From: Companilactobacillus formosensis
GTDB lineage: Bacteria; Bacillota; Bacilli; Lactobacillales; Lactobacillaceae
Direction: 5' to 3'
DNA: 64,000 bases
NCBI RefSeq assembly: GCF_005405305.1
Contig: NZ_BJDU01000009.1
Coordinates: forward strand, 1 to 64,000
Below, piece after piece: positions 59,401 through 64,000 of the stretch (positions are counted from its first letter, which is position 1; every line of letters starts with the position of its first letter). Below the pieces are notes generated by a model. The model made no database searches and had not been told where the DNA came from. It saw only the letters and a program-made list of their open reading frames with translations. The position numbers were made by a program, and so were the translations under genes.

Positions 59401-59871
59401 ATGGAACAAGATTATAAGAAGATTTTGGTTCCGGTAGATGGATCAAAAGAAGCTGAAATGGCTTTTAAAAAGGCCGTAAAAGTTGCACAAATGAATGGTG
59501 GACACCTAGATGTGTTAACTGTTCTGGACACCAAACAATTCATCGGATTACATGGTGGAATGCTTAACGGAGATGTGATTTACCAACTATCCGAAGATGC
59601 CCAAAAGTATCTTAACGAATTAAAAGATGGTGCTGTTAAGAATGGTTTCAACGAAGATGACATTGCTATTCACGTTCGTTTTGGGGAACCAAAGACAGTT
59701 ATTTCTCAAGAATTCGTAGAAGAATATGAAAATGATTTGATTATGATTGGTTCAACAGGTATGAATGCTGTAACTAGATTGCTAGTTGGTTCAGTTTCTG
59801 AATACGTTACAAGAAATGCTAGAACTGACGTTATCATCGTTAGAACTGATACTAACAACGATAAGATTTAA
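59401..59871 (+). CDS. Universal stress protein (UspA family)
   Basis: 156 aa, GGAGG ribosome site. KKILVPVDGSKEAEMAFKKA at the N-terminus, and the ATP-binding end MIGSTGMNAVTRLLVGSVSEYV matching G-2x-G-9x-G(S/T). Likely a nucleotide-binding stress protein. Expressed alone with its own terminator. Confidence 0.93.
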   Translation: MEQDYKKILVPVDGSKEAEMAFKKAVKVAQMNGGHLDVLTVLDTKQFIGLHGGMLNGDVIYQLSEDAQKYLNELKDGAVKNGFNEDDIAIHVRFGEPKTVISQEFVEEYENDLIMIGSTGMNAVTRLLVGSVSEYVTRNARTDVIIVRTDTNNDKI

Positions 59872-59887
59872 TTAGATTTATAAATTT

Positions 59888-59912
59888 AAGCTGGCAAATA
59901 GCCGGCTTTTTT
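59888..59912 (+). terminator. Terminator of usp
   Basis: AAGCTGGC / GCCGGCTT stem, AAATA loop, six T. Confidence 0.82.
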
Positions 59913-59926
59913 GATGGAGAAGAAAT

Positions 59927-60472
59927 ATGCGATGCAACTGGGCTAATAGCTCTAAAGAAATGCAACAATACCACGATACTGAGTGGGGAAAACCTAATCA
60001 CGATGAAACTTATTTTTTTGAGATGTTAACATTAGAAGGTGCTCAAGCTGGATTATCTTGGGCGACGATTATTAAGCGAAGAACGACATATCGTCTAGCT
60101 TATGATAATTTTGATATCGATAAAGTAGCTCACTATACAGACACTAAAAAATCAGAATTATTGCAAGATAAGGGGATTATTCGCAATCATCTTAAAGTCG
60201 ATTCTTCTATTAATAATGCTCAAATAATTGAAAAAATGCATCAAAATGGAGAAAAATTTTCGGATTATATCTGGAATTTTGTTGATAATAAACCGATAAT
60301 TAATCATTATAGTGATATGGATGAAATGCCAGCACAGACTGATTTGTCGCAAAGAATTAGCAAGGATTTGAAGAAACGTGGTTTTCGATTCGTTGGACCT
60401 ACGATTGTTTATTCTTTTTTGCAAGCAGTTGGGGTTATTAACGACCACTTAGATTCCTGTGATTTTAAGTAA
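59927..60472 (+). CDS. tag: DNA-3-methyladenine glycosylase I
   Basis: 181 aa, GGAGAAG ribosome site. RCNWANSS, YHDTEWGKPNHDET, FFEMLTLEGAQAGLSWATIIKRR (two motifs: FFEMLTLEGAQAGLSW, IIKRR) and the C-terminal INDHLDSC. The Cys and His at both ends form the zinc snap of the Tag family. It excises N3-methyladenine in base-excision repair. Confidence 0.94.
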   Translation: MRCNWANSSKEMQQYHDTEWGKPNHDETYFFEMLTLEGAQAGLSWATIIKRRTTYRLAYDNFDIDKVAHYTDTKKSELLQDKGIIRNHLKVDSSINNAQIIEKMHQNGEKFSDYIWNFVDNKPIINHYSDMDEMPAQTDLSQRISKDLKKRGFRFVGPTIVYSFLQAVGVINDHLDSCDFK

Positions 60473-60511
60473 AAATTAGTATAATGGTATTGAAGACGGA
60501 GGATAATTTTT

Positions 60512-61000
60512 ATGAATTCTGAAACTATTAGCACTTTGGCCGACTGGCTTTATACAAACAGAAAAAAAATTGAAGACAAATCAGAAAAATTTGATGCTCA
60601 AAAAGTTTACGATATTTTGGACTCACTAGAAGTTTTAAGAAAGCCTATCAAAGAATATTTTGATATGACTGAAGATGACTACTATCAAAACGAGTCTGAC
60701 CATCGTTTAACATTGCAAAACCCTGATCAAAAGTTAAGTGAATTACATGATCGTGTACAAGTAAACCACGTTGACGGTTCACTTGAGGGACACGACATTA
60801 ATTTTACGTACAATCATGAAGACCCATATGCAGAAAAAGAATATCAAGTTAAAACTGACATCAATTTGGTCAACTATTCTTTTACTGTTATTGGTGCTGT
60901 TTATGATAATACTATCGTCGCCGATGTAAGAAATTCTATTTCTAAAGATGCAATCCTATCAATTGGATTAGCAGCTCACGCTATTGAGGAATGGCAATAA
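60512..61000 (+). CDS. Hypothetical protein coupled to an ABC transporter
   Basis: 162 aa, GGAGG ribosome site. Acidic, soluble: helical N-terminal half (IEDKSEKFDAQKVYDILDSL), then strands with VQVNHVDGSLEGHDINFTY and FTVIGAVYDNTIVADV. No recognised motif. Its TAA shares a base with the ATPase start (TAATG), so it belongs to the ABC operon and may be a regulator or accessory factor. Confidence 0.72.
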   Translation: MNSETISTLADWLYTNRKKIEDKSEKFDAQKVYDILDSLEVLRKPIKEYFDMTEDDYYQNESDHRLTLQNPDQKLSELHDRVQVNHVDGSLEGHDINFTYNHEDPYAEKEYQVKTDINLVNYSFTVIGAVYDNTIVADVRNSISKDAILSIGLAAHAIEEWQ

Positions 61001-61815
61001 TGAAATTAATATCAGTCAATGACTTGTCATTGCAAATTGAGGGCTACTTTGCATTTAAGCATGTAGCTTTTTCTTTATCTCAAAATGAAGTAATTGGTAT
61101 CAACGGCGATAATGGTAGTGGTAAAACGCAACTTTTAGAAGCAATTGTGAACAACAAAACACCGGATAGTGGAACGATCGACTATACACCGGGTGTTAGG
61201 ATCGGTTATTTGCCCCAGGAAAATCCTCAGATAATTGAACAAAGTACCGGAAAATATTTGGAAGATATGAGACGTTTGTCCAAAAATTTGGCTGTTCGTA
61301 AAGATCAACTTCAAGGTATGATTACTTTCATGGGGCTGAGTCCTTATTTAAGTACGCCCGTTAATCAATTGTCACTCGGTTTAAAAAGACAGGTAGACTT
61401 TTTAGCTGCCGCAGCTGGACACCCCAATGTTTTAGTTTTAGATGAACCCTTCGCATTTCAAAGTGAAAAAACTATTCAAAAGATGCTAGATTTGATAATG
61501 GATTTAAAGAGTAATAATTCGGGCGTGATTTTGTCAGCTACACAGTTTGATAAAAAAATCGCCACAAATTTTGATCAACTTTACTTATTAGATGGTGATT
61601 TGAAGGTTCAAAATTCCAGAGAAGATACCGCGCTTAGTTTGTTGATTTTTCGAGTTAATCCTAATTCAAAGGCAATCACGCATGATATTGAGAACTTTTT
61701 AGTATCTAATCAAGACAATCAAATTGAACTAGAGGTTCCATTAAAATTACGGCAAGCAATTTTAGACAAGATGATTCAATTAAATTATCAATTTGAAGGG
61801 ATGAAGGAAAATTGA
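61000..61815 (+). CDS. ABC transporter ATPase (exporter type)
   Basis: 271 aa from ATG 61000. Walker A GDNGSGKTQLLEAI, Q-loop YLPQENPQ, a weak signature LSLGLKRQVDFL (LSLG for LSGG), Walker B VLVLDEPFAF, and no clear switch His (LSATQFDKK). The missing standard residues suggest a divergent or degenerate ATPase. Stop overlaps the membrane protein start. Confidence 0.82.
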   Translation: MKLISVNDLSLQIEGYFAFKHVAFSLSQNEVIGINGDNGSGKTQLLEAIVNNKTPDSGTIDYTPGVRIGYLPQENPQIIEQSTGKYLEDMRRLSKNLAVRKDQLQGMITFMGLSPYLSTPVNQLSLGLKRQVDFLAAAAGHPNVLVLDEPFAFQSEKTIQKMLDLIMDLKSNNSGVILSATQFDKKIATNFDQLYLLDGDLKVQNSREDTALSLLIFRVNPNSKAITHDIENFLVSNQDNQIELEVPLKLRQAILDKMIQLNYQFEGMKEN

Positions 61816-62489
61816 AAGTAAGAATTCTTTTAAAAAGTTATTTACAGTTATATTTTCAAAACTTTTTGTATTTAACGATGTTATTTTCAATCATTGTCTT
61901 TGGATTGTTGGTCGATCATCTGTTAGAAATTGGTAATTTAAAAAAATTTAGTTTATTGTTAATAGCAATGTTTCTCCTGTCACTTTTTTCGACTATGAAT
62001 CTTTACTACAATGACAGTCAACAGAACAAATACTTGAAACAAAAAATCAACAGTCATTGGGCTGATTGGTTGAGTCAATTGTTAGTTGCAGTCATAACAA
62101 ATTTGTTTTCGAGTATTTTGATTTTTATCTTTAGTTTAATTTTAGATGGTAATATTTTCTTAGACTTTGTTGGAATCTTAAGTCTTTTCAGCGTTGGATT
62201 TTTAGGCAGTGGAATTGCTACTTTATTTCAAACTCAATGGTATAGTCATTCCACAGTTGGCCAAATTGGCGTGTTGATTTTTACTTATCTAGCGTTTTCC
62301 GGCAGTGTCGTTGGTATTTTGACTGCAGTGGAGTGGCTATTACCTCCTTTATCAAAAATAATAATAACTTTGCAAAATACTTCTTCAATAACGAGACTTT
62401 TGCCAGTGGCTGGGCAGACATTATTATATGCAGTAATTCTATTTTTTATAAGTGGATTAATTTATAAAAAAACTAGAAAAAGCATATAA
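61812..62489 (+). CDS. ABC transporter membrane subunit (putative)
   Basis: 225 aa from TTG 61812, overlapping the ATPase stop by four bases. About six hydrophobic segments (for example FLYLTMLFSIIVFGLLVDHLL-type first helix, and LLPVAGQTLLYAVILFF at the end). Low sequence conservation, as for ABC-2-like exporter permeases. Cargo unknown. Confidence 0.72.
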   Translation: MKVRILLKSYLQLYFQNFLYLTMLFSIIVFGLLVDHLLEIGNLKKFSLLLIAMFLLSLFSTMNLYYNDSQQNKYLKQKINSHWADWLSQLLVAVITNLFSSILIFIFSLILDGNIFLDFVGILSLFSVGFLGSGIATLFQTQWYSHSTVGQIGVLIFTYLAFSGSVVGILTAVEWLLPPLSKIIITLQNTSSITRLLPVAGQTLLYAVILFFISGLIYKKTRKSI

Positions 62490-62550
62490 AAGTATTGCAA
62501 TGTTATAGTAAATTCTGTTTTAATACTTTGGATAAACAAGGAGGATTTTT

Positions 62551-63075
62551 ATGAGTAACGTTTTTTTGCGCCAGGCGAAGCTTGATGATCTACCAAGAAT
62601 CATTGATATTATTGACAGTGCTAAGAAGACCTTAAAAGACCGAGGCGTTGATCAATGGCAACAAGGTTATCCAAATAAAGAAATCCTTGAACAAGACATT
62701 CAAGAAGGCATCAGTTTTGTTTTGATATTAAATGGTCGTGTCGTAGGGAGTGCAGCTTTACAACAAGGCTATGATAAAAATTATCAAGATATGAATTCTG
62801 GTTCATGGGATGATGATTCCGATGTAACGTATTCAATTATTCACCGTATAGCTATTGAAGCAGATCACCAAGGAGAACATCTTAGTGCAGCTTTGATCCA
62901 ACAATTAATGACAATGTCTTATTACTTAGGTTATCGTGATGTGAGAATCGATACTCATCCTGACAATTTAGTAATGCAACATATCATTACTAGTAATGGT
63001 TTTGAAGAAAAAGGCACGATTACGATGGACGAAGATAAAGGTGTCAGATTGGCATATCAAATTCTTTTGAAATAA
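62551..63075 (+). CDS. GNAT-family N-acetyltransferase
   Basis: 174 aa, AAGGAGG ribosome site. VFLRQAKLDDLPRIIDIID N-terminus, SYSIIHRIAIEADHQGEHLS-like strand and acetyl-CoA loop region (IHRIAIEADHQGEHLSAALI), then GYRDVRIDTHPDNLVMQHI and NGFEEKGTI. Typical of lactobacillar GNAT proteins of unknown substrate. Confidence 0.88.
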   Translation: MSNVFLRQAKLDDLPRIIDIIDSAKKTLKDRGVDQWQQGYPNKEILEQDIQEGISFVLILNGRVVGSAALQQGYDKNYQDMNSGSWDDDSDVTYSIIHRIAIEADHQGEHLSAALIQQLMTMSYYLGYRDVRIDTHPDNLVMQHIITSNGFEEKGTITMDEDKGVRLAYQILLK

Positions 63076-63124
63076 GCGTAGAAAGATTATTTTTCATATA
63101 TTTGATATATAATTAAGCCATAAT

Positions 63125-63150
63125 TAACCATCGTTAAGATGGTTTTTTTA
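63125..63150 (+). terminator. Terminator of the GNAT gene
   Basis: TTAACCATC / GATGGTT stem, GTTAA loop and seven T. Confidence 0.78.
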
Positions 63151-63191
63151 ATATATTTTTCCAAGGTATTGGATATTAGGAGAATGCGAAA

Positions 63192-64000
63192 TTGAAATTT
63201 AATAATGTTGCTAGAAGGGTGCTATCACCTAGACCTTCAGAATTTATTTCGACTCAAACTGAGAACTTTTTGAGAAGATTAAAACCAAGACCGTTCGTCG
63301 TTGATTATATTGAGGGCGTTTATAAAACCAATGTCTTACCAAACGTTAACGACGATACAGTGACAATTTCTGTTCTAACTGATACTCATGCCAAGGCCGT
63401 AGTCAGTGCTTCTTATTATGGAATCAATGGCATGAGGCATATAATTGAAGCAAATCAGGTCAGCAATGACGTTGGAGTAGATCTTAATGTCCATTTAGGT
63501 GACTTGATGGATGGTAGTGACAAGCCCGAAATCAGTCGTGGACTGTTGAAGTTTGCGGTTGAAAATTATCAAGCTAGTAAGCCACCATTTTTTATCGTTG
63601 AGGGTAATCATGATGAAAATGACAAATATGATGAACATCGCTTTTTCAAGTCAGCGTCATTTCACCGAGATGATTATGATTCATTAGTAACAAAGTACGA
63701 TTTTGAACAATCTGAGATTCTACGTTTGAATCCCGTTTCTAGAGTGGGTTGGTTCGATAAAGGTGATGTACGAATCATCTTCATCGATACTAGTGATATT
63801 CCTTATATTCTTAGTAATGGTTCTAAGAAATATGACTTTAAGAAGGTTCGAGGGGTCAGAGAGCAACAATTAGAGGATTTGACCACCGTTTTGCAAAGAA
63901 CTGTCGACAAACATGTAGTTGTGATGGGACATGCCAATATAGTTAGTCCTTCTGGACGCAGTGCTTTGAATTTTAACGGTGACCTAGTTCAACAGTTATT
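63192..64000 (+). CDS. Metallophosphoesterase (calcineurin-like), C-terminus outside window
   Basis: Open from TTG 63192 (AGGAGAA upstream) to the window end, 269 codons without a stop. Metal-site motifs in order: SVLTDTHA (D-x-H), LGDLMDGSD (GDxxD), EGNHDEND (GNHD/E) and VVMGHANI (GHx-like). FIDTSDIPYI fits a DD-type strand between them. The N-terminal 60 residues precede the catalytic core. Substrate unknown. Confidence 0.85.
   Translation, partial: MKFNNVARRVLSPRPSEFISTQTENFLRRLKPRPFVVDYIEGVYKTNVLPNVNDDTVTISVLTDTHAKAVVSASYYGINGMRHIIEANQVSNDVGVDLNVHLGDLMDGSDKPEISRGLLKFAVENYQASKPPFFIVEGNHDENDKYDEHRFFKSASFHRDDYDSLVTKYDFEQSEILRLNPVSRVGWFDKGDVRIIFIDTSDIPYILSNGSKKYDFKKVRGVREQQLEDLTTVLQRTVDKHVVVMGHANIVSPSGRSALNFNGDLVQQL

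Noticed and set aside
1-64000. CRISPR array, prophage, rRNA or tRNA genes
   Set aside because: No regularly spaced direct repeats, phage structural genes, cloverleaf tRNA sequences or rRNA-like stretches were seen on either strand.

Overview
The window looks like chromosome from a low-GC Gram-positive lactic acid bacterium (Lactobacillales). The signs are strongly AT-biased coding, AGGAGG-type ribosome sites, frequent TTG/GTG starts, a phosphoketolase, C69 dipeptidases, a bile-salt-hydrolase-like amidase, GntR/UTRA regulators and PerR/Zur-type Fur proteins. A Companilactobacillus-like species (the former Lactobacillus alimentarius/farciminis group) is my inference and was not tested. I see no rRNA or tRNA genes, CRISPR array or prophage.

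Layout. 1-1.1 kb: start of an IS605-type TnpB, cut by the window edge. 1.2-6.5 kb: a baeRF-like protein, two NAD(P)-binding paralogues around a sugar acetyltransferase, a flavodoxin, a membrane-anchored protein and two tiny divergent HTH regulators separated by a 17-bp inverted repeat. 6.7-13.2 kb: a GH65 phosphorylase, an SDR and argGH. 13.2-22 kb: a degenerate small peptide gene, a nonsense-interrupted acyltransferase, and a split cluster pairing two AMP-forming acyl ligases with a sulfonate-type ABC transporter. 22-33 kb is regulation and metal/redox homeostasis: a two-component system, a Zur-like regulator with a zinc ABC transporter, AraC and a TauE-type permease, PerR/ArsC, two VIT/CCC1 proteins, and a CsoR-like repressor divergent from thioredoxin. 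33-51 kb is peptide, serine and sugar catabolism: GntR with GH1, dipeptidase-sdaAB-dipeptidase, Dyp peroxidase, a BSH-like amidase, and GntR with phosphoketolase. 51-64 kb: HxlR/MFS, an ABC transporter behind a phenylalanine-type attenuator, phosphatase, glycerate kinase, Usp, Tag, an ABC exporter, GNAT and a metallophosphoesterase cut by the window end.

Two things stand out. (1) The ABC transporter at 54.5-57.1 kb is preceded by a 21-codon leader ORF ending in a Phe-rich run (FAFSFFFR). It is followed by six RNA segments that can pair in two mutually exclusive registers, the last pair being a terminator. This reads as a ribosome-mediated phenylalanine attenuator with an unusually long chain of alternative hairpins, in a group of bacteria that normally uses T-boxes. 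(2) A dispersed structured repeat family occurs at least six times plus scars. Module B (~150-180 bp) folds as a three-helix junction whose helices keep pairing while the sequence changes between copies. Module A (~120 bp) carries a ~23-bp hairpin plus T-run, again with compensating changes. One composite copy has near-identical terminal inverted repeats, which suggests a non-autonomous mobile element that also supplies terminators.

Candidate regulatory circuits visible as DNA repeats: CsoR-like operators inside both divergent promoter spacers; a GntR motif shared by the regulator gene and xfp; a PerR-box-like motif shared by perR and the CCC1 pair; a Zur-like box before the zinc transporter; and a full cre match at the GH1 gene. 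All functions are assigned from sequence recognition without database searches.
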